A stretch of 64,000 nucleotides of DNA from a virus, in the IMG/VR virus record IMGVR_UViG_3300009443_000003, positions 1-64,000 of that record; one strand, written 5' to 3'. Shown piece by piece: positions 19,199 to 28,054 of the stretch; within the stretch, counting starts at the first letter, position 1, and each line of letters starts with the position of its first letter. Made by a program: the position numbers and the translations under genes. The notes beneath the pieces are model-generated. The model was not told where the DNA came from, ran no database searches, and worked only from the letters and a program-made list of their open reading frames with translations.

Positions 19199-21190
19199 AT
19201 GGCAATCAACATAAAAGAAATATTAACTAATGATAGCGATGTAATTAAAGTTGACAAGACTAATTACAACTTTGATCAGCTTGTTGCTAACGGCGGTGGA
19301 CCGATCGGGATCAAGGGCCAGAAAGGCGAACTTGGAGGTGTCGGTACAACAGGAGCAAAGGGTGAAAATGGTGATGAAGGAGCAAAAGGAGCAAAAGGAG
19401 ATACTGGCGCTGATGTTAACAACTGGGGTAGAATAAGCTACGACAGCGCTACAGACGCTGATATATTAAAACCGAAGAGAGGTGGTACTACTGATGAGCC
19501 TGTTTCTATTATTCTAGGCGATGAAGCCTATGTATACGGTGTAACAGATGGTATTGACAATCCAACTGCGTGGTTAAATATAGTTTTACCTGATAGTCCA
19601 AAATACAGTAATTATGCTAGTTTTTTAAACAGCACTTCTTCTGTTTTAAATCTTACAAGTTCAACCCAGTCAAGCGTTGATACTTACCAGATTAGCCATG
19701 GAACTTCTACAAATAGTGTAGACTTTAAGATAGACATTAAGAATAGTTTATACTTAAATGCACCTGATTTAGTGCAGATTACATCTAATACTGCGATTAA
19801 GCTTAATGCTGCTAACAACAATATTACATTAGGGCCAGATACTGGTACTTCTTCAGGTCTAATTGACTTAAGAGCAGATAGTGTTATTGCTAGAGGTAAT
19901 TTGACAGTTGAAGGTACTACTACTGGTTATATTAAAGTGCCAAATGGTACTACGGCTAATAGACCAACCGGTGCTTATGGTATGATCCGCTACAATACTA
20001 ATTTAGATGTTGGTCATAGCAGTGATAAAGGTAGTTTAGAGACTTTTGTTCAGCACCCAGAAGGAGATTACTGGAAGCCTTTGGGTAATATGGTAGACGC
20101 AGACGGCGATACTTTTATTACAGTAGACTATGCTGAAAACGATGGAACTGATAATGTGATTAGACTTAATGTTGGTTATCTTAGCGGTAGTTCTTACTTA
20201 ACAGAAGTTGTTGGTACTTTTGGTGAAACTGTAAGTGATGGAACAACAGATATTGATAGAGTATTTAAGTATAACAACGTTATTTATGCAGCTGATGATA
20301 TTTTAGTGGCAAATGATTCTGGTTTAAGGATTAAGGAAAATGGAGCAACACCGGGCGGTAGTCAAGTTGCTGCACAGAATAGCGGTGCTGCAGCTGCTAA
20401 TAGAACTTTAGCAGATTACTTTTATAGAGAAAGTGCATTACAATATGACGTTGATGCATTTACTGACGGTACTCCATTTACTAATACGGTCACTGCTTCT
20501 ACATCTAGCTACAGAAGAACAAATCAGGTTATAAAGGCTCTTGGTTGGGATCCGTCTGTTGGAAGTACTCTATCAAGCGCAAACGTAGCTATTATCATTG
20601 ACCACAATAAAACAAAAATGTCTTATGTTAAAGTTGGGCATATGGTAACGGTTTGGGGAAGAATCGATTATTTCCCTTATTCAATAGCCAGTACTAACTT
20701 AAGTACAGAAACACCAGATATTAATTTTGATGGCACAAGCGGATCATCTGGTATTACTACACCTTCTAGAAGAGCTGCATTTGCAATAGGTAAACCAGCT
20801 ACTTTCCCATATACTTCTGGTCTTACAGATACTAGAGTTGTATTCCCAATATCTGTTAGTTTAACAGCACAAGACGGTACAGCTGCTAGTGTTGGTTTTA
20901 GATATTTTGGAGTTATTGAACCAGGTATGAATGTGTTTACAATTATACAAGTAGATGATAGTACTGGTTTTATACCTGACGAAGCGTCAGAATCAGCCGA
21001 TTCACACCACGCTAAGCATTTAGATATTGATGATTTAAAAGTAACATCAGCTACACCAGGTGAAGTTATTACATTAGAGTATAACTTTAGCATGCCTACT
21101 GATATAAACTCATATGATCTTAGTTCTAATTCTCTTGCTATTTACACTGAAGCTGAACTTACACAAAACCAAAACCAAAACCAAAACTAG
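19199..21190 (+). CDS. Collagen-like tail fibre protein
   Basis: A 663-residue protein. Residues 34-72 form about twelve Gly-X-Y triplets (GPIGIKGQKGELGG, then GAKGENGDEGAKGAKGDTG), a collagen-like triple-helix shaft. An N-terminal helix of about 30 residues would attach it to the virion. The following 590 residues are Ser/Thr/Asn-rich beta structure typical of a trimeric fibre, with a segment near residue 245 (GTTANRPTGAYGMIRYNT) common in phage fibre knobs. The C-terminus ends in a QN repeat. It starts two bases after the giant gene, so the two are likely one fibre assembly. The call as a tail fibre is strong; its receptor is unknown. Confidence 0.75.
   Translation: MAINIKEILTNDSDVIKVDKTNYNFDQLVANGGGPIGIKGQKGELGGVGTTGAKGENGDEGAKGAKGDTGADVNNWGRISYDSATDADILKPKRGGTTDEPVSIILGDEAYVYGVTDGIDNPTAWLNIVLPDSPKYSNYASFLNSTSSVLNLTSSTQSSVDTYQISHGTSTNSVDFKIDIKNSLYLNAPDLVQITSNTAIKLNAANNNITLGPDTGTSSGLIDLRADSVIARGNLTVEGTTTGYIKVPNGTTANRPTGAYGMIRYNTNLDVGHSSDKGSLETFVQHPEGDYWKPLGNMVDADGDTFITVDYAENDGTDNVIRLNVGYLSGSSYLTEVVGTFGETVSDGTTDIDRVFKYNNVIYAADDILVANDSGLRIKENGATPGGSQVAAQNSGAAAANRTLADYFYRESALQYDVDAFTDGTPFTNTVTASTSSYRRTNQVIKALGWDPSVGSTLSSANVAIIIDHNKTKMSYVKVGHMVTVWGRIDYFPYSIASTNLSTETPDINFDGTSGSSGITTPSRRAAFAIGKPATFPYTSGLTDTRVVFPISVSLTAQDGTAASVGFRYFGVIEPGMNVFTIIQVDDSTGFIPDEASESADSHHAKHLDIDDLKVTSATPGEVITLEYNFSMPTDINSYDLSSNSLAIYTEAELTQNQNQNQN
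21164..21187 (+). repeat. Four tandem copies of CAAAAC at the end of the fibre gene
   Basis: CAAAAC is repeated four times, encoding the QNQNQNQN C-terminus of the collagen-like fibre protein. Being a 6-bp unit, changes in copy number keep the frame. Confidence 0.9.
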
Positions 21191-21192
21191 GG

Positions 21193-22023
21193 ATGATAAC
21201 ATTAACGTACGTGTTAGATAAATTAAAAGCTATTTGGCAGAATAAGCAACTCAGGAACTTCTTGATAATTGTTCTTGTTGCTCTATTATTCTTAAAACAA
21301 TGTAATCAAATCTCTAATCTAAAAAGAGAAGTCGATCAAGTTGAAGAAACTGCAAATAGAAACTTTAATAATTACAAGGCAGCTCAAGATACAGTTAGAC
21401 TTTTAGAACTTAAAAATGGTAAGCAAGCTGCTACGATTAAGAGTTATGAGTTTGATATTGCTAACCTAGAAGAAGAACAACATGGTTTAATAGCTAAGTA
21501 CCGGGGTGTTTTAGATATTAATAAGGACTTGAACAAGGTTAACACTCTTCTTTCGGCAGATATTAAGATTAAAGATAGTTTGCTAGCTGCTATTTCTGTA
21601 GAAAGAATAGACTCAATTACTGATAAAGTAACGTTTGATAGATTTGATGACTTTGGTCATGGCAATACTAGGAATTTAGCCGGTAGTATGTTTGTTTATA
21701 GGGATGGAGATAATCTACTGTACAGGGACGCTATCTTTTCAATTCAACAGGAAATGAGCCTTTATGCTGCGATTGAAGATGCTGATGGAGATAGCCAAGA
21801 TGAGATTAAGATTACAACGGACTATCCTGGCCTTATAATAACTGACATTGAAAATATAAACCTGATAAATAGTAAGTTGAACCAGAAGTATGAGAAGAAA
21901 TCTGGCTGGTCTATAGGCTTAGGCGTTGGGTATGGAGTAAATTTAAACAATAACCAAGTAATTAGCTATGGACCTAGTCTAGGCATAGGTCTTTTCTGGT
22001 CACCTAAATGGTTAAGATTTTAA
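21193..22023 (+). CDS. Membrane-anchored coiled-coil protein, spanin-like lysis candidate
   Basis: A 276-residue protein with a basic N-terminus and one membrane segment at about residues 21-36 (FLIIVLVALLFL). It is followed by a long periplasm-type coiled coil to about residue 135 (LKREVDQVEETANR, then LKNGKQAATIKSYE) and a C-terminal beta-hairpin region (WSIGLGVGYGVN, then GPSLGIGLFW). The last part resembles the C-terminal Gly-aromatic strands of membrane proteins found beside lysis genes in Bacteroidetes phages (recollection, not a search). By architecture it could bridge inner and outer membranes like a spanin. It sits between fibre and structural genes, with no endolysin recognised nearby, so the lysis role is an inference. 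Confidence 0.55.
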   Translation: MITLTYVLDKLKAIWQNKQLRNFLIIVLVALLFLKQCNQISNLKREVDQVEETANRNFNNYKAAQDTVRLLELKNGKQAATIKSYEFDIANLEEEQHGLIAKYRGVLDINKDLNKVNTLLSADIKIKDSLLAAISVERIDSITDKVTFDRFDDFGHGNTRNLAGSMFVYRDGDNLLYRDAIFSIQQEMSLYAAIEDADGDSQDEIKITTDYPGLIITDIENINLINSKLNQKYEKKSGWSIGLGVGYGVNLNNNQVISYGPSLGIGLFWSPKWLRF

Positions 22024-22024
22024 T

Positions 22025-24091
22025 ATGGCACAATCATCAAGATATTTTAGAATAGACGACGACGTACTTTTAGAGTTCATCTATCACGATCAATCTAACC
22101 CAAACGCGTATGAGATTGACGTAGACGATAATGGCTCTGAAGTTATGTTCTTGGACACGGACCAAGGCAATCCATTTGCTCAAAGACACCTGATCTCTGA
22201 ATTAGGTGGCGACGTTGTCAACTTCGATGTAACTGATGATGGAGCCTACATTGCAGTTGAAGGATTTGCCGCTAGAACTCTACTATTACAGAACGGTAAG
22301 ACTTATAAATTTAACGTAAGCGCTCTTGCAGTACCTACAGACTTTGATATTGAAGGTACATTAGGTATAAAGAGTTACGATGTGGTTGCCGGAGTTTTAA
22401 CGTTTGTGCCGAATACAGACGGCCAAACTAGTTATACTTATCCAAATAGAGTTGGTGGTAAAATTACAGTTGACCGTAGAGCTAATCCACTGTTCTCAAA
22501 CCCAGATGAAGATACTGGCAATGACGTTAACCAGACATTAGGTCGCTTTCATGCGGTACAACATCTAGATGATAAAACAAAGTATGCTCTGATTGGTTAT
22601 GACTCAACTGGAGTCTACGCTAAGTATAATTACATAAACAACTCAACGGATTGGCAAGGATCAAACTCAGGCGATCTGGTGACCAACCAGGCGGCGAATA
22701 CACTTGCTATCAACTATATCAAGTACGATACAATTAGACTACATTTAAGAAGTGGCTATTCTTTCGCTGCTCGAGGCTATGAGGGTTTCTTGTTTGAAGT
22801 AACTGCCGATAGAACTTCTGGCGTGAAGAACTATCTAACACAGTTAGTCTACTTGAATCAGAGTAACTACGAGTACGCTAATCCAAAGCCTTTTATTCTA
22901 GGTGAGACTCTCTACTCTAAGTTTATTGAAGTAAAGGTACCAACTCTAGTACAGCAGAATCAAGAGTTCTTAGATAGGTTCTATGGTGACGGTACTCAAT
23001 TCTCATCTGACGTTTCACAGACTTCAAACTACGGTATTAGTTTTAAGCTAATCGATACTCTTTCAGCTGAAGCTGGATTTGACTATATTTACACAGGTGA
23101 AGAGAATAAGTTTACGGTTTCAAGAGAGGATGAATTCCAGGACTTTACGGTTGTAGTTGAAGACGCTGATGATGGAGATTACTTTAAGATCTACGGTGAA
23201 AAAGATAATTCAGCTTCTAATTTTGAGGGCTATATCCTGAATAGAATTCAGACTAGCCAAGATGATATTACAGTCTTCTTTGACATCGAAGTATTTGAAC
23301 AAGTTGGTGTTTCTAATATTAAGACGGCAACTGCAGGCTTTACACAATATGAAGATTTTGATACTCCAGTTGTATATCGACCAGTTATTCAAAATGCAAA
23401 TACAGCGGTTAATTTCTCAATTGACGTAACGATGAGAATTTACAACCAGACTGATAATACTCAAATCGTAAAGAGAGCGAGTTTAACAGTACCTCAGGCT
23501 GCGAAATACGGTAAGACTTTACAGAAGGTTACAATTAGCTCAGCTAACAAATTATCTGAGATTTATAATGTGTTGCCAAATACAGTTCCGAATAGAGTTA
23601 TTCAAGATGTATTGACAAATGCACTACCGAGAAGTACAAAACAGGTAATTGCACTTGTTGAAAGACATAATGTTGTAACAGCTTCTGCTCCAGTACAAGC
23701 GGTACCTAGTCTTTCGGATCCAAATACAATTGAAATCGAAGACGTAGAAGAAGTAAGCTATGTTAGTAATAAGCAAACAGTAATAATAATACCACCTTTT
23801 ACAACTTATATTAAATTTAAGTTTGCTAAAAAGAAAGGCGATGATCTGGAATATATCTCACTAAATAATATTGAAAACGTTGTCCTAACTGTTGGTAGAG
23901 GTGAAAAGGCTCTTAAGTTTAACCACTATCCACATAAAGACATTGAGATGATCGACGGTGAAGTTCTATTTAAGATTGATGAAGGAAATGCTAAGATCAT
24001 TAATGGCCGTAACAGAGGTAGATTCTACATATCTCTGGATAACGGTAACGAAGAAACTATGTTAACAACAGGAAGATATAGAGCAGGCTAA
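22025..24091 (+). CDS. Large beta-rich virion structural protein
   Basis: A 688-residue protein, Asp/Asn/Thr-rich and without Cys, starting two bases after the previous stop. Several segments have the alternating hydrophobic pattern of Ig-like beta-sandwiches (TLLLQNGKTYKFNVS, FTVVVEDADDGDYFKIYG). The C-terminal 100 residues contain IIIPPFTTYIKFKF and a Gly-rich tail. Its stop codon shares a base with the next ATG (TAATG), linking it to the tail-tube-like protein. It is probably a baseplate or tail structural protein; no specific family was recognised. Confidence 0.65.
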   Translation: MAQSSRYFRIDDDVLLEFIYHDQSNPNAYEIDVDDNGSEVMFLDTDQGNPFAQRHLISELGGDVVNFDVTDDGAYIAVEGFAARTLLLQNGKTYKFNVSALAVPTDFDIEGTLGIKSYDVVAGVLTFVPNTDGQTSYTYPNRVGGKITVDRRANPLFSNPDEDTGNDVNQTLGRFHAVQHLDDKTKYALIGYDSTGVYAKYNYINNSTDWQGSNSGDLVTNQAANTLAINYIKYDTIRLHLRSGYSFAARGYEGFLFEVTADRTSGVKNYLTQLVYLNQSNYEYANPKPFILGETLYSKFIEVKVPTLVQQNQEFLDRFYGDGTQFSSDVSQTSNYGISFKLIDTLSAEAGFDYIYTGEENKFTVSREDEFQDFTVVVEDADDGDYFKIYGEKDNSASNFEGYILNRIQTSQDDITVFFDIEVFEQVGVSNIKTATAGFTQYEDFDTPVVYRPVIQNANTAVNFSIDVTMRIYNQTDNTQIVKRASLTVPQAAKYGKTLQKVTISSANKLSEIYNVLPNTVPNRVIQDVLTNALPRSTKQVIALVERHNVVTASAPVQAVPSLSDPNTIEIEDVEEVSYVSNKQTVIIIPPFTTYIKFKFAKKKGDDLEYISLNNIENVVLTVGRGEKALKFNHYPHKDIEMIDGEVLFKIDEGNAKIINGRNRGRFYISLDNGNEETMLTTGRYRAG

Positions 24092-24642
24092 TGATATTAA
24101 ACAGTAGAAATAACTTATTTGACTTTCGTTTTCCAAGAAAGTTTGTTCCAGAAGAAGTTGCTGAAAAGTATAAGCCTTATCTGAATAAAATTCCAGGTGG
24201 TCTTTTGGCAGAGCCAGTAGACTTTGTGAACTATTCAATCCAGGGTTTAAATATTCCTGGAATTAGTTTTGATCCAACGACTCAAGCTGATAATGATGGA
24301 ACAACAAGATACCACAGAGGTGCTATTCCGATCCAAAATACAATTGATCGTCAGTTTACAGTGACCTTTCAGTTATTGGATGGATATATAAACTACTGGA
24401 TTATGATGGACACCTTGCTCTATTATTATGCAAGAACCACAAAAGAGCCTTATATTCAAGGATTGACATTAAGGATCTTAGATTCAGAAGGAAGCAGTGT
24501 TGCTTATATGCAGTTTGAAAGAGTTATTATGAACTCAATTAACGAACTAAGTTTAAGCATGGCAGACAACGTGGCGGAATTTAGCACATTTGAGGTTACA
24601 TTCTTCTACAATAAATTAAACTTAAGGCTAGAAATAGAATAA
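24091..24642 (+). CDS. Tail tube / baseplate tube-like protein (gp19/gp54 type)
   Basis: A 183-residue protein of the size of T4 tail tube gp19 (163). The middle has a pattern of alternating beta strands with a conserved-looking FTVTFQLLDGYINYWIMMD segment (residues about 92-110), followed by RILDSEG and a final strand pair ending in EVTFFYNKLNL. This layout recalls tube-fold proteins of distant T4-like phages, in which an N-terminal arm with a PGISF turn precedes a beta-barrel. It could be the tube itself or a tube-like baseplate cap. It is translationally coupled to the preceding structural gene and followed eight bases later by a small head-type protein. Confidence 0.55.
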   Translation: MILNSRNNLFDFRFPRKFVPEEVAEKYKPYLNKIPGGLLAEPVDFVNYSIQGLNIPGISFDPTTQADNDGTTRYHRGAIPIQNTIDRQFTVTFQLLDGYINYWIMMDTLLYYYARTTKEPYIQGLTLRILDSEGSSVAYMQFERVIMNSINELSLSMADNVAEFSTFEVTFFYNKLNLRLEIE

Positions 24643-24649
24643 AGATAAA

Positions 24650-25018
24650 ATGAAGACATTTAATAAATACTTAGTTGAAGAACATGTGACAGAAACCGAC
24701 ATGGAACTAATCAAAGAGGGTTTACAGGAAGAATGGACTCCGGAATTAGAAGCTAAGGTTGATGCTGCTATCGATGAATTCATGAAGCAATACGCAGATG
24801 CTGATGGAAACTTAAGTATTGAAAGGCTTAATGAAGAGATGACTAATGAAGGTTTTCTAGGTTCTATCTTAGGTGGTTTAACAGGATACGCACTTGGTAA
24901 ATCAGTTGGTAAAATGGTTGCTAAGGTATTGGGTATTGAAAAAGGTGTACTTTATGACTTGTTAACTTCAAGACTAGTCGGTGCTGCTTTAGGCGCTAGT
25001 CTTGGTAAAAGATTCTAA
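24650..25018 (+). CDS. Capsid-targeting-like peptide plus Gly-zipper hydrophobic protein
   Basis: A 122-residue protein. Residues 1-11 (MKTFNKYLVEE) closely resemble the capsid-targeting peptide of T4 internal proteins (MKTYQEFIAE), with a possible prohead-protease site after LVE. A second candidate site is TNE-G at residues 65-68. Residues 68-95 and 108-119 are hydrophobic with Gly spacing typical of membrane glycine zippers (GSILGGLTGYALGKSVGK and GAALGASLG). The combination suggests a processed internal head protein that could insert into a membrane on DNA entry. This is inference; no homologue was searched. It ends one base before the RuvC-like gene. Confidence 0.6.
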   Translation: MKTFNKYLVEEHVTETDMELIKEGLQEEWTPELEAKVDAAIDEFMKQYADADGNLSIERLNEEMTNEGFLGSILGGLTGYALGKSVGKMVAKVLGIEKGVLYDLLTSRLVGAALGASLGKRF

Positions 25019-25672
25019 ATGAACTATATCGCAGTTGACTTCTCCTTAAACTCTCCGGGTATTTGCTTATATAACGATAAGAGTAAGAAGTATAAATTTA
25101 TTGGTTACATTAAGCCGAAGACAGGCACAAAGAAAGAACAAGCCTTACAAGAAGAATTAGGCATGTTGCAAGATGTAACGATGGTGACTCAGCCAGATTT
25201 TACAAATGATGAAAACTATTCGGGCTCTGAACTTGCAAAAGTAAAGCGCTACGATCGAATGGCTGATGAAATAATTAATCTCATTCTACAAGAGTCCTTT
25301 CCAGGCGACTCATTTACTATTGCATTCGAAGGAACTTCATACGGCTCAAAGATGGGTACTAACAATATGATCGATATGGCAGCCGGCGCAGCAATCTTAA
25401 AACTAAAGATGTTGAAAGTTCTACAGCCGGAAGATTTGCTAACGGTCGCTCCGACGACAATTAAGAAATTCGCTGGTAAAGGTAATATGAATAAGTCTCA
25501 AGTGTTCGATGCTTTCGTTGCTAATTCAATAGATGACAAGTCTCTGCTTAAGAGTCCATTCTACGCTCGGATTAAAGAGCTAGACTGTGGGAAAAAGGTG
25601 CCTAAACCTGTTGATGACCTCGTCGACGCTTTCTTTCTTGCAGCCATGATCTCTGCTCCAGCTCTAACCTAA
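25019..25672 (+). CDS. RuvC-like Holliday junction resolvase
   Basis: A 217-residue protein with the RNase-H-fold arrangement of RuvC. Asp7 follows a strand (YIAVDFSLNSPG), Glu104 ends a second strand (TIAFEG), and a C-terminal DD-x-x-D cluster at Asp199, Asp200 and Asp203 (KPVDDLVDAF) completes four acidic metal ligands. The segment at about residues 144-159 (APTTIKKFAGKGNMNK) matches the family's P-x-x-[VI]-K-K-x-x-x-G-K-G region. It would resolve branched replication intermediates before packaging, the role of endonuclease VII (gp49) in T4. It precedes the gp32-gp61-UvsY-UvsW block, which fits. Confidence 0.8.
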   Translation: MNYIAVDFSLNSPGICLYNDKSKKYKFIGYIKPKTGTKKEQALQEELGMLQDVTMVTQPDFTNDENYSGSELAKVKRYDRMADEIINLILQESFPGDSFTIAFEGTSYGSKMGTNNMIDMAAGAAILKLKMLKVLQPEDLLTVAPTTIKKFAGKGNMNKSQVFDAFVANSIDDKSLLKSPFYARIKELDCGKKVPKPVDDLVDAFFLAAMISAPALT

Positions 25673-25745
25673 CCTTATCTCTCCCCGAAAAGACATTTAT
25701 TATATGCAAGCCCTGGGGATTTGTTCCAAAAAGGTTCAAAAAAAC

Positions 25746-25765
25746 TTCAACTTTTTTCAGTTGAA
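25746..25765 (+). promoter_or_regulatory. Hairpin/operator-like inverted repeat overlapping a promoter
   Basis: TTCAACT (25746-25752) and AGTTGAA (25759-25765) form a perfect 7-bp inverted repeat around a 6-base loop. The right arm overlaps TTGAAA at 25761-25766, a possible -35 element, so the repeat may be an operator as well as a hairpin. It could also be a weak terminator for the resolvase gene, but there is no T-run after it. Confidence 0.45.
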
Positions 25766-25790
25766 ACAATCTGTTAGCTAGATATATAAT
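25761..25790 (+). promoter_or_regulatory. Putative promoter with TTGAAA and GATATATAAT elements
   Basis: TTGAAA (25761-25766) and TATAAT (25785-25790) are separated by 18 bases, close to a sigma70-type layout. The downstream element is also part of the recurrent phage motif GATATATA. A transcript would begin near 25797, which favours ATG 25811 over ATG 25793 for the small gene that follows. Confidence 0.45.
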
Positions 25791-25810
25791 ACATGCAAGC
25801 AGATTATACT

Positions 25811-26011
25811 ATGACGAGTAGATGTTTATGCACGGCAGAATATTTCCAGCTTAATAGCATTCTAACAAATATGGTGTTACACGGTTCGATCTCAAACGAT
25901 GATCGCGAAGAACTACTACACAAAGCGAAGTTGCTAAAGACTGAGGATGGTAAGTGGAAAGATTCAAACGGAGACATATTAACTCTCAACTCGACTGAAA
26001 CAATAGTCTAA
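25811..26011 (+). CDS. Small hypothetical protein ahead of gp32
   Basis: A 66-residue protein from ATG 25811; an in-frame ATG at 25793 would add six residues. I prefer 25811 because 25793 lies only three bases after the -10 element. The sequence has two Cys near the N-terminus (RCLCTAEYF), a helical middle with a DDREELLHKAKLL segment and a KWKDSNGDIL end resembling a small beta-hairpin. No family was recognised. It is separated from the gp32 gene by 65 A-rich bases. Confidence 0.55.
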   Translation: MTSRCLCTAEYFQLNSILTNMVLHGSISNDDREELLHKAKLLKTEDGKWKDSNGDILTLNSTETIV

Positions 26012-26076
26012 TTGCAACTATAAGGTTTGAAAGTAATTTCAAGGAATTAAACATTTAAAAAGTAAATTAAAGTAAA

Positions 26077-27000
26077 ATGAGCGACAATTTTGACATTTTC
26101 AATTTGGGCGTAGAAGACGTAGAAACGCATCAGCCCGCAGCAAACACTTCAGCAAATGAAGTCTACAAACCATCAGCCGACGACGGCAAAGATGGAACTT
26201 ACAAAGCACTAATCCGCTTTGTTCCTAACCCAGAGAATCCACGCAACTCTCTTATTCAAAAGTACGTACACTGGTTGACTAATTCATCTGGTGAAGGTAA
26301 ACTGGTAGACTCTCCAAGTTCAATTGGTGAGAAATGCCCGATTGCAGACGTATTCTGGAAATTGCGTAAAAGCGATTCTGCAGTTGATCGTAAAGCTTCA
26401 GAAAAATTGAAGCGTCGTCAACAGTACTACGCGTTGATTAAGATCATTAAAGATCCACAAAACCCAGACTTAGACGGTACTTACAAAGTCTTTAAGTTCG
26501 GTTACAAAATCAAAGAGAAGATCGACGCTGAGTTGAAGCCAGACTTCGGTGAGCCAACACAAGTATTTGACCTATTTGAAGGTAAGAACTTTGAGTTGAT
26601 TATCACTCGTCAAGGTGAATACAACAACTACGACAAATCTAAATTCTCTTCAAGTCAGTCAGCTATTATCTTAGGCGATGCTCCGGCAGAACGTAACAAA
26701 GAGAACATGGCTACTATTAAAGAAGAGCTAGAAGACGCACCTTCGCTTGCTACGTATGACTATCAAGCGTGGGACGAAACAACTCGTGCTTTCGTAAACG
26801 ACGTCCTTAGAATGTATCTAAATCCAGGTGATTCTATCTCTGAAATCTCTAGCCCAGCACCAAAGAAAAGTGCAGCTAAGGCAGAGCCTAAGAAAGAAGA
26901 ACCAGTAGCAGTTGAAGCAGAAGCAGCTAGCGCAAGCAGCTCTTCTAGCGTGAACGCAGATGATGATTTAGATTCTTTCTTGAATGACCTCGACATCTAA
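26077..27000 (+). CDS. 32: Single-stranded DNA-binding protein, gp32-like
   Basis: The 307-residue protein is close to T4 gp32 (301). It has an N-terminal segment before residue 40, a central OB-fold core at about residues 40-230 with basic and aromatic residues, including ALIRFVP, a CPIADVFWKL segment and YALIKIIKDPQ, and an Ala/Ser/Lys linker. It ends in an acidic tail (DDDLDSFLNDLDI) that in gp32 binds partner proteins. The Zn-binding set of T4 gp32 (His plus three Cys) is not present; only Cys87 is seen. It coats single-stranded DNA at the fork and during recombination. The primase gene begins 17 bases before its stop. Confidence 0.85.
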   Translation: MSDNFDIFNLGVEDVETHQPAANTSANEVYKPSADDGKDGTYKALIRFVPNPENPRNSLIQKYVHWLTNSSGEGKLVDSPSSIGEKCPIADVFWKLRKSDSAVDRKASEKLKRRQQYYALIKIIKDPQNPDLDGTYKVFKFGYKIKEKIDAELKPDFGEPTQVFDLFEGKNFELIITRQGEYNNYDKSKFSSSQSAIILGDAPAERNKENMATIKEELEDAPSLATYDYQAWDETTRAFVNDVLRMYLNPGDSISEISSPAPKKSAAKAEPKKEEPVAVEAEAASASSSSSVNADDDLDSFLNDLDI

Positions 27001-28054
27001 ACTTACTGATGACTTAAAGGACAGAATAAAAAGTACTCTTAAAGAAATAGCAGTACAAGAACATTCTGCACCTAATAAGCAAATGCTAAAAGACATGCCA
27101 GGACGAATAGTCTTGGCATGTCCTTATTGTGGTGACTCGCATACTGATGACACAAAGAAACGTGGCAACTTATATTGGGACACTTTACAGTATCACTGTT
27201 ATAACTGTGGACATCATACGAATATCCACACAATGGCCAAGGACTTTCAGGTTCGGATGGGCCAGAGCCAAGACACATTTAACGTTATTGACTATATTCA
27301 GAGCAATAAGATGAAGGTGAAGCAGTCAGATGCTTTGCAACACAACATCTTAAAGAAGCTAAACGATATTGCAATTACAGTTGATGAGTTTAAGAAATTT
27401 GCACATGCGGAAGAGGTTCAACCTGGCGACTGGATCTGGTTTAAACTAAAAGAAAGACTCTTACATAATAGAGCCGAAGAGTTTCTCTACTCACCTAAGA
27501 CCTATAAGCTCTGGATCCTAAACTTTGGCGCTAACGGTAATATCATTGGCGTACAGAGTAGAAGAATGAAAGGCTACGGTCAACGTTATTTGACCTACGA
27601 TATTGGTAAGCTCTATGAAGAGATGAAGAAAGAGCATGGTCTGACTGAAGATGAACTGGCTCGAGTTAACAAGGCATCTACACTTTTCGGTATAATGCAA
27701 CTTAATTTCCAAAGAGACGTTACAATGTTTGAAGGTCCTCTTGACGCCAAGTTCATGAGCAACTCACTTGCACTTGCAACTGCTGGTAGATCGACAGAAG
27801 AGTTTGATGAAATGGCAACTGTCAGATATATGTTTGACAACGATAAAACAGGTAAGAAGAAGATGATTGAGAAGCTTAAGAAGGGCAGACCAGTCTTTAT
27901 GTGGCAGAAATTCTTACAAGATTTTAAGCTAGATAAATATGATATAAAGGATCTAAATGATCTGATGTTGAAATGTTACGAGCTTAAAAACGACGCACAT
28001 AAGAAGATTAACGATTATTTCACATCAAGTCAATTAGACCTATGGTACATATAG
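26984..28054 (+). CDS. 61: DNA primase, gp61-like
   Basis: The 356-residue protein matches T4 gp61 in length. An N-terminal zinc ribbon is visible with Cys46, Cys49, Cys72 and Cys75 (CPYCGD, then CYNCG). A TOPRIM-type catalytic region follows, with an FEGPLDAKF motif at about residues 248-256 and FDNDKTG at about 284-290, supplying the metal-binding Glu and Asp residues. It makes RNA primers on the lagging strand together with helicase gp41 (gene at 53815). It overlaps gp32 by 17 bases and the next gene by 13, so the block is a coupled operon. Confidence 0.88.
   Translation: MTSTSKLTDDLKDRIKSTLKEIAVQEHSAPNKQMLKDMPGRIVLACPYCGDSHTDDTKKRGNLYWDTLQYHCYNCGHHTNIHTMAKDFQVRMGQSQDTFNVIDYIQSNKMKVKQSDALQHNILKKLNDIAITVDEFKKFAHAEEVQPGDWIWFKLKERLLHNRAEEFLYSPKTYKLWILNFGANGNIIGVQSRRMKGYGQRYLTYDIGKLYEEMKKEHGLTEDELARVNKASTLFGIMQLNFQRDVTMFEGPLDAKFMSNSLALATAGRSTEEFDEMATVRYMFDNDKTGKKKMIEKLKKGRPVFMWQKFLQDFKLDKYDIKDLNDLMLKCYELKNDAHKKINDYFTSSQLDLWYI

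Noticed and set aside
20677-21093. Minus-strand reading frame (138 codons) inside the collagen-like fibre gene
   Set aside because: Antisense shadow of a beta-rich coding sequence with no independent support.
25673-25730. CTCCCC ... GGGGA pairing after the resolvase gene as terminator
   Set aside because: The arms are short, the loop is about 29 bases and there is no T-run.
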